From NCBI GenBank assembly GCA_910574455.1, contig CAJSYZ010000003.1, positions 3,099,250-3,163,249 on the forward strand: a DNA stretch of 64,000 nucleotides, in the 5' to 3' direction. Position 1 is the first letter of the stretch, and each line of letters opens with the position of its first letter. The translations under genes and the position numbers were made by a program. Shown piece after piece: positions 34,078 through 44,781 of the stretch. The notes below the pieces were generated by a model, which saw only the letters and a list, made by a program, of their open reading frames with translations, did not search any database and was not told the origin of the DNA. The stretch comes from Trichaptum fuscoviolaceum (lineage: Eukaryota > Basidiomycota > Agaricomycetes > Hymenochaetales > Trichaptaceae).

Positions 34078-35286
34078 ATGTCGTCCCACCAGGAATGGGG
34101 AGGACTCGCAGACACCTTCGCTTTCCCGTCCCCTAGCTCCTCGATGGAGGAAGACAAACTCCAGCCCATCCTTGATTGCCTCGACACCCTCGAAAAGCGC
34201 TACTCCAAGCTAGTCAACGAACACAATCAGGTCCAGAACACAGTCGCCCAGCTCAAGCACGCCAACCGGGCGTTAGAAGCCCAAATCGCGAGTCAGCCCG
34301 CCTCCCCGTCTGGGGGCGGAGCCGGGCTCAAGATGAAGCTTCCCGACACCTTCGAAGGCGAACGAGCCAAGCTGGAGAACTGGATTCACCAGATTAAGCT
34401 CTACCTGTTCGGACAACATCCGGGACTAGACGAAACCCGCAAGGTCGCATTTGCTCTGATGCTACTGCGGGGGCCGGCGCAAGACTGGGCACGACCCATT
34501 CTAGATCGACTCCAGGACATCCCGACACCGCCAGAAGCCGCCAGCCTGGAGGCCCTGTTCGCCGCCCTTCGCGCCTCTTACGGGGAAATCGATGCAGACA
34601 AAGCCGCAGCCGACAAGCTGATGCGCCTACGCCAGACAGGAACGGTCGCCGAGTTTGCGTCGCAATTCCGTGCCCTCCAAGCCCTCACCGGGTGGCCCAA
34701 GGACGCAACGACGGATGTCATCTACCTCGACATGTTCCGGAAGGGACTCAAAGACCAGGTTCGCCAGCACATCGCCAGCACAGAGGCGAAGGATATGAAA
34801 TTCGATGCCTACGTCAACTGGGTTTCCGAGACGGACGAGAAGCTAAGGCTCGCACACGCCTATGGACCAGTATCAAAGCCAGCGGCTACGCCCCGAAGCA
34901 ATCCCGGCACCACTAGTTCAGCTCCGCGTACGATCCCGACTGCGGGCGCAAGCTCGACGAAGGATCCCAACGCAATGGAGATTGACAGGGTGCGCCGGGA
35001 GCGCAGGAGTAAGGGACTATGCTACTACTGCGGAGAGAAAGACCATTTGGTGAGCGATTGCCCAACGCGACCGCCATCCCGAAACCTAAAGGCGACGAAA
35101 TCCACGTCCCCGTCGAGCCCATCGCCCCCCGCGCTCCAGTCGTTTGAAGAAACGCTCAAACGTATGGCGGAACAGTACGTCCAGAATGTGCAGCAGTCCG
35201 TGCTACAGAACGCATTCGCCGCCATGACGCCCGCCGCCAAGAACGTTCACAATCCCGAAGCCCCGCCCCCAGCGGATTTTCAGTAG
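34078..35286 (+). CDS. gag: Gag polyprotein with CCHC zinc knuckle
   Basis: 402 residues from the first ATG (MSSHQEWGG). Residues 35-80 are a coiled coil (LDTLEKRYSKLVNEHNQVQ). Residues 90-260 are a Ty3-type capsid region (KLPDTFEGERAKLENWIHQI, then a FASQFRAL block). The nucleic-acid-binding knuckle CYYCGEKDHLVSDC has Cys315, Cys318, His323 and Cys328. Gag forms the particle that packages the element RNA in the cytoplasm. The frame ends in TAG and overlaps the pol frame by about 139 bases. Confidence 0.95.
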   Translation: MSSHQEWGGLADTFAFPSPSSSMEEDKLQPILDCLDTLEKRYSKLVNEHNQVQNTVAQLKHANRALEAQIASQPASPSGGGAGLKMKLPDTFEGERAKLENWIHQIKLYLFGQHPGLDETRKVAFALMLLRGPAQDWARPILDRLQDIPTPPEAASLEALFAALRASYGEIDADKAAADKLMRLRQTGTVAEFASQFRALQALTGWPKDATTDVIYLDMFRKGLKDQVRQHIASTEAKDMKFDAYVNWVSETDEKLRLAHAYGPVSKPAATPRSNPGTTSSAPRTIPTAGASSTKDPNAMEIDRVRRERRSKGLCYYCGEKDHLVSDCPTRPPSRNLKATKSTSPSSPSPPALQSFEETLKRMAEQYVQNVQQSVLQNAFAAMTPAAKNVHNPEAPPPADFQ

Positions 35287-38200
35287 GGTCGTATTGCTCA
35301 GTCGCGCCCTATACGACCCAACCGCCCTTGTGGCCGAAGAACTCTCTTAATAATGGTCCCTTGTATTTAACCATCTCTACAATAGACCGTCGTCTTCGAC
35401 GACATTTGAAGTTCCCGGTACAGGTTAGCGACGGAAAGACGGATGCCTTAGCCACAGTAATGTTAGACAGCGGTGCGTCGGGAACTTTCATAAATTCCCG
35501 CTACGTTTCGCGACACGGACTCCAGACCCGGGACTTGGTAATCCCGATACTTTTGCGAAACGCAGACAATTCCCCGAACGCGATTGGACGCATCACCAAG
35601 GAAGTAGTCCTCAACGTCGAGATGAAGGGACACTTAGAACAGTTGACCATGGCCGTCGCGGATATTGGCGACGACGATATTATCATGGGGATCGACTGGT
35701 TGCGGCACCATAACCCAACCATTGACTGGACCAACGATGTGGTCGATCTCAACCGCTGCCCGCCCCAGTGTGACAACCAGCAACGCCTGGTCCCGCTTCC
35801 CCGCCTCGCCATAGCAGAAGAAGTCGAGACCCCCTGGGGGCCCGACAGGACCCAGGCCGAATGGGAAGCTGTCCCACCGGGATTTCGGTACTCAGAAAAA
35901 TATTGGGACCAGTACCACGACGCCGAATCCTACTTCGTCACGACGGACGACCATTTCGCGTACAAAATTGCCGCCTCGTACACCCACTCCCAGGCCATCG
36001 CTGAGAAGTCCGCGGTGAAGGAAGGCGAGAAAACCTTCGAAGAACTAGTTCCCCCCGAATTCCGTGAGTTTGCCGACGTTTTCTCGAAAGTTGAATCCGA
36101 AAGGCTTCCACTGCGCAAGCCGTATGACCACGCCATAGATTTAGAACCCGGGAAGGTTCCCCCGTACAGCAAAATCTATCCCTTGGCCCCAGCCGAACGC
36201 GATGCCCTTCGCGAATTCGTTGACGAAAACCTGCGCAAGGGGTACATACGACCTTCGAAATCCCCTGCAGCGGCTCCCGTCTTCTTTATCAAGAAAAAGG
36301 ATGGAACCTTGCGCATGGTAGTCGATTACCGACGACTGAACGACATCACGGTCAAGAATCGATACCCGCTTCCCCTCACGATGGAACTCGTAGACGCGCT
36401 GCAAAAGGCGAAGGTTTTCACGACTCTAGATTTACGATGGGGCTACCACAATGTGCGACTGAAGCAAGGCGACGAGTGGAAGGCTGCATTTCGGACTCAG
36501 GCAGGACATTTCGAACCAACGGTGATGACATTCGGGCTCACGAATGCCCCAGCGACCTTCCAGCACATGATGAACGATATCTTCAAAGACCTCATTGGAG
36601 TATACGTGATCATCTATCTTGACGACTTGCTAATCTTTTCCGAAGATGAATCGCAGCACGATGAACACGTACGGGAAGTCCTTAAACGGCTACGCGAAAA
36701 CGACTTGTTCGGCAAACCCGAAAAGTGCAAATTCAAACAGACTTCCGTTGAGTATCTCGGGATGATTATTTCGCAGGGAAAGGTGGCGATGGATCCCGCC
36801 AAGGTACAGGCGGTCCTCGACTGGCCTACCCCGAAAAAGGTGAAAGACATTCAAGCCTTCCTCGGGTTCGCGAATTTCTATCGACGCTTCATTCGGGATT
36901 TCTCGCACATCGTCAAACCGCTCACGACGCTGCTGAAGAAGGACGTTCGCTGGGCCTGGACAGAAAACCAGCAGTTCGCTTTCGACTATCTCAAGCGCAT
37001 GTTCACGACCGCCCCCGTCCTGATGATGCCAGACATGTCGCGACAATTCATCGTGGAATGCGACGCCTCTGATTTCGCGACCGGCGCGGTCTTGTCCCAG
37101 GAAGGCGACGACGGGCTGATACATCCGGTCGCCTTTTTCTCGAAATCCCTCAACGATGCGGAACGCAACTACGAGATTTATGACAAGGAGCTACTCGCGA
37201 TTATTAGAGCTCTTGACGAGTGGCGACATTATCTCGAAGGTGCGAGTCATAAACTCGATATCGTGTCTGACCACAAGAATCTGCTATATTTCTCTGAATC
37301 CCGAACGCTGACGCGACGCCAAGCCCGGTGGAGTCTGTTCCTCACTCGCTTCGACTTTATGATTCGCCATCGCCCAGGGCGACTCGGGGGCAAACCCGAC
37401 GCCATGTCACGACGCGTCGATCTTCAACCCGAAGGCGAAGACAACACGGGACGGACCCTCTTGACCCCCGAAATGTTTCGACTAAAAGCAATTCGTCGGG
37501 GAATGACACAGGTACACGGGGATCAGGCCCTCCTACGACGCATTCGTAAGTCAGATCAGTATGAAGACGAACTGGTGGACGCAATCGAGTTGGTCAAGTC
37601 CAAGGCGCCTCGAGTCCTGACCAAGGAACTTGAGGACTGGAGCACCGAGGAAGGCCTCATCCTGTACCAGGGTAAGGTTTACGTCCCGAAAGACGAGACC
37701 ATTCGCCGGGATGTGGTGAAGACTTACCACGACAGTCTCCCTGCCGGACATCCTGGACGTTGGAAAACGTTTGAGATGGTAAGCCGCAACTACTGGTGGC
37801 CCGGGATGTCTAACTTCGTAGAACGATACGTTTCGGGATGCGATACCTGCGCACGCACGAAGAACCGATCCCAACGCCCGGTAGGACTCCTGCAACCGAA
37901 CGAAATCCCGCAGGGCCCCTGGCAGGCGATTTCGTGCGATTTCATCACCCAGCTCCCCCGATCTGAGGATTACGACGCAATTTTCGTGGTGGTCGACCGT
38001 CTCACCAAGCAAGCGCATTTTATCCCGACCACGTCTGACATTGATGCACCGGAAACTGCGGAACTATTCCTGCAGCACGTCTGGAAGCTGCACGGAACCC
38101 CCCGCCAGATCATATCCGACCGAGGACCACAGTTTGTCGCGCAGTTCATGAAAGCCCTTTTTTCCCGACTCGGTATCAAGGGTACCACGTCGACTGCGTA

Positions 38201-39206
38201 TCACCCGCAGACGGATGGGCAAACCGAAAGGGTAAACCAAGAGCTGGAACAATATTTACGGGCTTTCATAGATACACGACAAGAAAACTGGGCCGGATTA
38301 CTCCCAATGGCAGAATTCGCGCACAACACGAAAGCGCACGCGGCAACACGACAATCCCCGTTCGCGCTTGTCTACGGCTACAATCCCGAATTCACGATTG
38401 CCCCGAGCGACGGCCTGTCCACGGTCCCCGCCGCGGACGCACGACTACAGGAGCTTCAGCAGGCACAGGAAGAGGCAAGAGCGGCTTTGGAGGTTGCGGC
38501 AGAGCGCATGAAGCAGCACTACGATCAGGCCAGGAACGAGGCCCCGCAGTACGCAGTCGGGGATAAAGTATGGCTTGAGGCGACGAACGTTCGGCGACCA
38601 GGAGCGCGCAAATTATTACCGAAACGACTAGGGCCGTATAAAGTGAAGGCAAAGCTAAGTGACCTCACCTACGAACTCGAACTCCCCGCGTCGCTGAAGA
38701 TTCATCCCGTATTTCACGTATCACTGCTCTCGCCATACCACGAAGACGACATTCCCGGTCGAACGCAACCCCCGCCGCCCCCAGTCGAAGTAGAAGGAGA
38801 TCTGGAGTACGAGGTGGAAGAGGTTCTGGATGCTAGACGGTTTAGACGGAGATTTGAATATTTGGTACGATGGAAGGGATATTCGAGTGCGGAAGATACA
38901 TGGATTCCCGCAAAGGATATGGGTAATGCAAAGGCTAAAATTCGCAGTTTCTATCGAAAACACCCGGACGCCCCTCGAGAAGTCAACGCTATCGAGCTCT
39001 GTGACCTGAGCAAGATTCAAGCTTGGCGCCCCGGAGTTGCGCCTTTGGAGGGGGGTAATGTCGAGATCCCGGGCTCCTTTTCTCATTTCCCGCACTTTCC
39101 CGCCAAGGATCCCGACATGAGCAGACAAACCCGCGGGGAGAATCCCGCCATTGGATTCCCCGCGCGAAACCTCATTCCCGAATCGCACGATCCCATGCTC
39201 ACGTGA
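35148..39206 (+). CDS. pol: Pol polyprotein: protease, RT, RNase H, integrase, chromodomain
   Basis: The frame opens at 35148 inside gag, one base back (-1), and has no ATG near its start, so a Gag-Pol frameshift is expected; I see no canonical slippery heptamer. Numbering from 35328: protease LDSGAS (active Asp 47), reverse transcriptase YLDD at 430-433, RNase H ECDASDFATGAVLSQ, integrase HHCC (CDTCARTKN near 836) and DDE core (CDFITQL, SDRGPQF, HPQTDGQTERVNQEL), and a chromodomain near 1160-1215 (FEYLVRWKGYSSAEDTW). Chromodomains direct integration to marked chromatin in this group. All catalytic motifs are intact. The frame runs through the purine tract and ends 148 bases inside the 3' LTR. 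Confidence 0.96.
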   Translation, partial: RNAQTYGGTVRPECAAVRATERIRRHDARRQERSQSRSPAPSGFSVGSYCSVAPYTTQPPLWPKNSLNNGPLYLTISTIDRRLRRHLKFPVQVSDGKTDALATVMLDSGASGTFINSRYVSRHGLQTRDLVIPILLRNADNSPNAIGRITKEVVLNVEMKGHLEQLTMAVADIGDDDIIMGIDWLRHHNPTIDWTNDVVDLNRCPPQCDNQQRLVPLPRLAIAEEVETPWGPDRTQAEWEAVPPGFRYSEKYWDQYHDAESYFVTTDDHFAYKIAASYTHSQAIAEKSAVKEGEKTFEELVPPEFREFADVFSKVESERLPLRKPYDHAIDLEPGKVPPYSKIYPLAPAERDALREFVDENLRKGYIRPSKSPAAAPVFFIKKKDGTLRMVVDYRRLNDITVKNRYPLPLTMELVDALQKAKVFTTLDLRWGYHNVRLKQGDEWKAAFRTQAGHFEPTVMTFGLTNAPATFQHMMNDIFKDLIGVYVIIYLDDLLIFSEDESQHDEHVREVLKRLRENDLFGKPEKCKFKQTSVEYLGMIISQGKVAMDPAKVQAVLDWPTPKKVKDIQAFLGFANFYRRFIRDFSHIVKPLTTLLKKDVRWAWTENQQFAFDYLKRMFTTAPVLMMPDMSRQFIVECDASDFATGAVLSQEGDDGLIHPVAFFSKSLNDAERNYEIYDKELLAIIRALDEWRHYLEGASHKLDIVSDHKNLLYFSESRTLTRRQARWSLFLTRFDFMIRHRPGRLGGKPDAMSRRVDLQPEGEDNTGRTLLTPEMFRLKAIRRGMTQVHGDQALLRRIRKSDQYEDELVDAIELVKSKAPRVLTKELEDWSTEEGLILYQGKVYVPKDETIRRDVVKTYHDSLPAGHPGRWKTFEMVSRNYWWPGMSNFVERYVSGCDTCARTKNRSQRPVGLLQPNEIPQGPWQAISCDFITQLPRSEDYDAIFVVVDRLTKQAHFIPTTSDIDAPETAELFLQHVWKLHGTPRQIISDRGPQFVAQFMKALFSRLGIKGTTSTAYHPQTDGQTERVNQELEQYLRAFIDTRQENWAGLLPMAEFAHNTKAHAATRQSPFALVYGYNPEFTIAPSDGLSTVPAADARLQELQQAQEEARAALEVAAERMKQHYDQARNEAPQYAVGDKVWLEATNVRRPGARKLLPKRLGPYKVKAKLSDLTYELELPASLKIHPVFHVSLLSPYHEDDIPGRTQPPPPPVEVEGDLEYEVEEVLDARRFRRRFEYLVRWKGYSSAEDTWIPAKDMGNAKAKIRSFYRKHPDAPREVNAIELCDLSKIQAWRPGVAPLEGGNVEIPGSFSHFPHFPAKDPDMSRQTRGENPAIGFPARNLIPESHDPMLT
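39046..39058 (+). other. Polypurine tract (plus-strand primer)
   Basis: GGAGGGGGGTAA lies directly before the 3' LTR, where RNase H-resistant purine primers are located. It is also coding within pol. Confidence 0.75.
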
Positions 39207-39876
39207 CTTATCCCGCACCACCGTCCCGGCAACCATGCACGCATACACACATTCATTTACGACGACCCGCCACGGCACAACGTACATTCACTTATCAACA
39301 TACGCTCATTAATCCGTTAATACCTCAAGGTGACGACCTGCAACAGTCTGGCATACCTAGTCTGGCTAGTCGCGGCCCCGGACCGGACGCTGACGTCCAC
39401 GGACAGGCCGTAGCCATCTGGAGAGACGGGATAGACATGCCTAGCAGTGCGGTCGTAGCATGTATCGTTTGTAGTAGATAGGTGCGCATTGCGCAAGGAC
39501 ACTTAGCGTAGATTAACTATACAGTCTTTACGAAGTAGATAAATAGCTGTAGCATCGTAAGGAGCACCTCACTTTTGACCTCTTGTGGAGTGCTTCCTTA
39601 GGTGCGATCTCTCTCTTTTCTCCTGTGTAGTTAGTTGCGCAATACTTACTTGTGGAGTGCTTCCTTAGGGATCCGCTTACTTGACGTTCAAAGCAGTGAA
39701 GAGTCCTAGCTGGCCTTGAGAATCCCGCGACGCGCCTGGATAGAATCCCGCGCGTTTCCCGCCTGAATTCCCACGCTCGTTCCCAGTCGCGAATCCAGAT
39801 TCCCGAACGCGGGTTCTTGTCGCGAATTCCAGTTTCCCGAAACTGTTTCCCGCTACAATTCCCGACGGTCGTAACA
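39059..39876 (+). repeat. 3' LTR
   Basis: 818 bp, nearly identical to the 5' LTR. It keeps TAAATA and ACTTTTGACCT (39571-39581). Its first 148 bases encode the C-terminus of pol. Confidence 0.96.
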
Positions 39877-39881
39877 CTACT

Positions 39882-40225
39882 TGAACGTCTTACACACTTT
39901 TACTCTTGAGCACTGCAATTAAACTGCCAGAATAAATTCTTCTGATATGCTTGAATGCTGGAGACTGAGGCACTGAGAGCACTGATTTCAGTTGACGGCA
40001 CTGAATTCAGTAAGCCCCTTCCTGAATAATGAAACCACATGCCTGAAATCAGTAAATCAGTAGAATTTTACTTCCCAGGGCTTCAGAGGACTTAAGGCCG
40101 GTTAAGTAGCCGTAAGCAAAAAAGAAGATTCCCTGATGTCTCGGGCGTTCGCCTTCGAGTTGGACACGCTGCATCGTTGCTGCAACTTCGTAGACACGCC
40201 CACTCGATCTTCGAACTCTCTGACC
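39882..40225. other. Displaced 3' flank of M1, homologous to the M2 flank
   Basis: ACTCTTGAGCACTGCAATT, AGAGCACTGATT and CCTGAATAATG occur in the same order in the reverse complement of 61.0-61.3 kb. No gene is seen before the EMP24 start. Confidence 0.6.
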
Positions 40226-41092
40226 ATGGCAAGGGCACTATCGAGCTCTGCTTTATTTATTCCTATATTCATCTTTGCGCTATCGTTGAAACTATGTACA
40301 GCGCACATGATTGAAGTAGGGGCATCGAAGAAAGAATGCTTCTTCGAGGACTTGCATAAGAATGACCAGGTCAGTCGAGGTTGTGCCATGCTTGTGTGGT
40401 ACAAATTGTGTCTGACCATCCTCTAAGATGACCGTCACGTATCAAGTAGGAGGAGGCGGTCATCTGGACATAGACTTTTGGGTTTGTCTGTTTCTATCAT
40501 CTATATATACTTAGCTCATGTGGCCTTGAAGTTAGCAGACCCGGACAACCTAGCTTTGGGCAAGCATATCAAGCAGTCCACTGGAAGCGTCTCTATCACC
40601 GCAGAGAAGGATGGGCGATATGAATACTGCTTCTCGAATCAAATGAGTACTTTAGCAGACAAAGTGGTCAAGTGAGCTTCAAGATAGCATTAGTTTATAC
40701 ATTCACTCAGTGCTTCATATAGCTTCAATGTCCATGGTATCGTATTCATTGGGGAGGATGGTGAGTGAATGCACTTTAAAGTGCTAGCTAGCTCTGAACA
40801 TGGCACAGACACAATTGCACCTATCGAAAAGGCAATCCGCTTACTTGCAAGCGGTTTGCAATCGGTGAAGGATGAGCAAGAGTATATCGTTGTCAGAGAA
40901 AAGACGCATCGAAACACTGCAGAATCGACGAACTCCCGAGTAAAGTGGTGGTCAATTTTACAAGCAGTGGTCCTATTTGCTGTTTGCGGTTGGCAAATCT
41001 ATTATCTAAAGGTGATTCTTCTGTTGCATCCTCTCAACTTTGCTCCTGACTATCCGTCACAGTCCTTCTTCGAAGTGAAAAGGGTTATCTGA
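40226..41092 (+). CDS. EMP24: p24-beta cargo receptor of COPII/COPI vesicles (Emp24/TMED2)
   Basis: Exons 40226-40369, 40428-40481, 40532-40671, 40723-40760, 40809-41011 and 41063-41092 (609 bases, 202 residues, the usual p24 length). A signal peptide (residues 1-24, SSALFIPIFIFALSLKLCTA) precedes a GOLD domain (ECFFEDL..VTYQVGGGGHLDIDFW..DPDN), a short coiled coil (EKAIRLLASGLQSVKDEQEY), and one membrane span (WSILQAVVLFAVCGWQIYYL). The cytosolic tail SFFEVKRVI closely matches the FF/RV-type tail of the p24-beta subfamily. It should cycle between ER and Golgi, sorting GPI-anchored and other secretory cargo. The gene is intact and is the first of the conserved core block, tail to tail with the kinesin gene. 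Confidence 0.95.
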
Positions 41093-41333
41093 TGTTTTCG
41101 TTACCCATCTGTACGATAATTATTGGCACATGAATTTACTGCATTTTTTGCATTCGACTTCTGATTGTGAAGACAGCAAGTAATGGGTATAAAATAACGA
41201 ACCAACAGGAATGCATAATACAAGTACAAGATGGGAAAAGGGTACAACAGAACAGGGACGAAAATCAATAACGTGAGGTTCATAACATGCTATCTATCTA
41301 ATACTGGATGCATCGCACAGCGAAGGCAAACTC

Positions 41334-44300
41334 TCATCTCCAAGTTGGTTTAGAGCCTCTGAAACTTGAATCGCTACCATTCGGATCTGATGGCGTACTA
41401 AACCCAGACGTCCGGAGGAAGGAGGACTTCAGAGGATTAAGCGGTTTGGCACCGAGCAAGGATGCCCGCTTTGGACGTTTCGATGGAGTGTGTATTATTG
41501 GGACACGACGAGCACCGTCATTCTTTACCCCCACGTTCTCAGAGTCCGGCAAAGATATGGATGGCGTTGGGAGTAGACTTGACCGTCTCCGGACCTTTTC
41601 ATGGCGTAAAGGACCGATGTTCGACCTTCGACGCCCCTGCTTCACAGTCGAACTGGGCATCTTTAGAACACTTGGTACACGTCTTGCGGGGCTTTCATCT
41701 CGTTCCCTTCCTTTCGGCACATGAAGAGCACTGCTAGATGAACTATCTGGGGGTGTTGGAAGATGATTCATGCGATCCATGAACGGGTTGCCACGGCGCA
41801 TGGAACTATCGCTGTTCGTTTCGTCGTCTTCCGCAAGGCTGCTCAATGTTGTTGCTCCTCTAGATTTAAGGAAAGAAGGATCAAGGCGACTGGAGCGAGG
41901 CCGGCGTGCAACCCGGATTGGCACTGCTTCATCAGATTTCATGAAGCTGCCACTGACGCTTTCTTCCGTTTTGTCGTCTTCCCATTCGCTTTCAGAAAGA
42001 CGTGGGGACGACGTTCGAATATCGATTGCCAACGGTGATAGGCCACCGTCATCCAAATCCCCCTGGCCTACTTCGTCCTTCCATTGGACGGCCTTCCGTT
42101 TTTCTATAGGTTTGTCCGATACGACCCGCTTCCCTGGTATAATACTCGAGCGAGAAGACTTTCGTGGCGAATTACGGTGACCACGACGACCAGGTGATCC
42201 GACACTGGCGCTGAGGTTAGATAATCGACGTGAGGGCCGTGCTCTAGTCGATTGAGATGCAGCGCTTTGTGACTTAATCTGGATCGCCGGAGTAATGGTT
42301 GTAGAATGGTCACTAAAATTAAGCAGCGAAGAGCCCCCGGATAAAGATTGGTCAATAGGTCGTCCAAAGATGCGAGTAATTGCAGCATTGTTGGAGTCCG
42401 CAAGACGATGTAGGGATGTCGAAACACTTTTGACAGTCTGCACCATGATGTCGGGAGAAGCTTCAGACACATCGCCCAGTGCCTTGCTTCCGTCCCCCAG
42501 CATCACTGTGATCCGCGTCAACATACCAACAAGATTTGAAATGACCGTGGATTGTTCTACCACAGACTCATTCAATGAATCCCTGAAGCTTTCCGCCTTC
42601 AGACGGTCCATCTCTGCCTTCCTGTACTGTGCATCTAGCTTTACGTTGTCAATATTGATTTCGTCCAGACGGTCCGAACGTCGGTGAGTTACAGCATGGA
42701 GCAATGCGTCAAACATGCTCTCCGTGTTTCTCGATCGCTGTATTTGAAGTTGTATCTCGGATGTCGATGATAGTTTAGCTTCTTCAGCGGATGCCAGACT
42801 CCGTAGCATCATTTGCTCGGCAATAATATCTGATGAGAGTTGGCCCGCAGTATCCTGAGTATTGATTTGCTCCAACCGAAGATTATATGCGCGAAGCATG
42901 GCTCGTGAAGTAGCGAGCTTTCCCTCGCATGCAGCACCAGCAACGATTGAAGGTTGGGTTTGTATTGACTTTCGTTGCATGTCCTCTTTTGATCTTTCCG
43001 CTTCCGCTTTCGCCTCGTCCTTCTTCCTCCGGCTGCTGTCCGCCTCCGTCTGCAGCTTACCGGCAAGCCGCGCTTTGAGTTCAGCAACCTCGGTGTTGAG
43101 ACGATTGATAGCCTCGACATATTGACCAACGTGACGATCGACATTGACAACATTCCTAGTAACGACTTTCGTTTTAATCTTTGAAGCGCGATCCGCGTAG
43201 AGAAGAGTGTTATGCGTGTCGTCGAAATGATTGGAAGCAGGTGCAATGCAAACAATCATGACCGTTTTGCAGTTACCTCCCAAGGAGAACTTTAGAAGGC
43301 GGGTAAGTTTGCTATTCCGGTACGGAACGTGACGAGTTGCTCCACCGGACTCGCAGAGTGCATTGATGCAGTTGCCCAAGGCTAGGAGTGATTTGTTTAT
43401 GTTCGCACCTTCGACCATTCGTTGGCCCATATTGGTCGTAGCTGCAGCGCGTTCGCTACCGGCGAGGTCAATTATAGATAGCGTGGCCATGTTACGCTGT
43501 TCCGTTGTTGATGCGGTGCGTGGTGATCGAGAAACGTGTACTTGAAGAACTGCGTGTGATCGAGAGGATGTTTCATTGGCATGTGTCGGAGACTGCGTTC
43601 GACGAGTGTTACCGAGTAGGACGATTTCTTTGATTTGATCTGCACTTGTTGGATGAAGTTCGACAAGTCCAACCACTTTCACTGATTTGTCTTCGCGTAT
43701 CTGCAAACCACCACGAGGTGTCGGTGTGCCTTGTTCAGCCAGAAGGTCTCGTATTTCCTCGTTATAGATCTCAAGAAACGTAACCCATATGTCGATGTTG
43801 TAGTCGATTCTCTGATCCTCTATCTTCCTGAAAAGATCAGACATGGTCAAGTAAATAATGCCTGGGTCAGCATCTGTGCCGCTGATTGTATGGGTCTTTC
43901 CGCAACCTGTCGCCTAGACCATCCAAAAATCAGAACACCTTATTCATGGTGGCAGTTCCATGACTACTTACGCCGTAGGCAAAGACTGTCGCGTTGTAAC
44001 CGTCCAATAGGCCGTCCAAGAGAGGCTTGGCTGTTGATTCGTATACATCCACCTGTCTTGCTTCCCAGTCAAGAACACGGTCAAACATGAATCGTTTGTC
44101 TTTATAGCGCTTTGTTCCAGGTGGGAGGAAGCCTCTTTCTGCAAACGCACGTGCTCTATCTTTCTCTTCGGGATCGAAGACAAGGACGCGGTCATCGACA
44201 ACCTGAACGACTTGTCGGAGGAATGTGGATGAAATGACACTCCGACCTGGGGTCGAAAGTGCACCGTCAGTTCTCATTCCTGTGTCATAGCAAGGCTCTG

Positions 44301-44425
44301 GGAGACGCGCCGACTCCCAGTCATTCGGAGGCCTTACGCGCACTGTTGAGGTCGGTAAATACAGTGGCCTCGTTATTATACAATACTAACTCACCTGCTA
44401 CTGTGATAGAGCCCGCGCTCACCAT
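41334..44425 (-). CDS. Kinesin-8 family motor (Kip3/Klp5/6-like)
   Basis: Exons 44395-44425, 43972-44342 and 41334-43913 (2982 bases, 993 residues). The N-terminal motor domain has TVAVRVRPPN, P-loop GATGCGKT (134-141), NETSSRSH (247-254) and DLAGSE (283-288), and NKSLLALGNCINAL. YNIDIWVTFLEIYNEEIRDLL and the neck order fit kinesin-8, which regulates microtubule plus-end length in mitosis and nuclear positioning. A coiled coil follows (EAINRLNTEVAELKARLAGK), then a Ser/Arg/Pro-rich tail likely to bind microtubules. The start ATG is in a 31-base exon; all phases agree. It is divergent from the dihydroorotase gene with 356 bases between starts. An ACGCGT (MCB-like) site lies at 44542 in that promoter. 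Confidence 0.94.
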
Positions 44426-44781
44426 CCTTATCTGGCTTCTCTACGGACGTATACTGATCTCAGAAACCTAAGAGGTGAAGCTAGTGTCGATGCTTTGCGA
44501 ACCTGAGGCTAACGCTGAGTGGGATGAGAATACAAACTCCAACGCGTCTGACTCTGGTTGACTTCGCGTCCGGTGACCGCGCGGCGCGGTCACGATGGTC
44601 ACGTGCGGCGGACTCGGAGTGCTAGTACTGCCAGTGTAGTCCGAGTCCCTGTCAGGGGTTTTTATCAAGTTGAACTTTTACCCTTCCCATCAACTTCGAT
44701 CTGTGTTCAAGTGGTATTCTCCTGGGATAAGTCGAAATAACTCAGAAACTCGTCTAAACCGTCTCTCTGGAGCATATATCA
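44426..44781. promoter_or_regulatory. Divergent promoter between kinesin-8 and dihydroorotase
   Basis: The interval contains ACGCGT (44542-44547), a perfect 21-base palindrome GTGACCGCGCGGCGCGGTCAC (arms of 10 with one central base, 44573-44593, quoted as arms GTGACCGCGC/GCGCGGTCAC), and CACGTG at 44600-44605. It also has a short block of the palindromic words (CTAGTACTGCCAGTG, GGACTCGGAG). Function of these sites is inferred only from position. Confidence 0.45.

Larger units (their letters stand above)
33170..39876 (+). mobile_element. Intact Ty3/gypsy chromovirus with CTACT target duplication
   Basis: LTRs of 819 and 818 bp differ at two substitutions and one 1-base indel seen by eye, so insertion is recent. 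The 5-bp duplication CTACT is at 33165-33169 and 39877-39881. Order: LTR, self-primer site, gag, pol (protease, reverse transcriptase, RNase H, integrase, chromodomain), purine tract, LTR. It sits in the 3' flank of M1; the flanking DNA resumes with homology to the M2 3' flank. Confidence 0.97.

Noticed and set aside
41300..43300. Plus-strand frames opposite the kinesin gene
   Set aside because: They are antisense shadows of a well-supported motor-protein exon.
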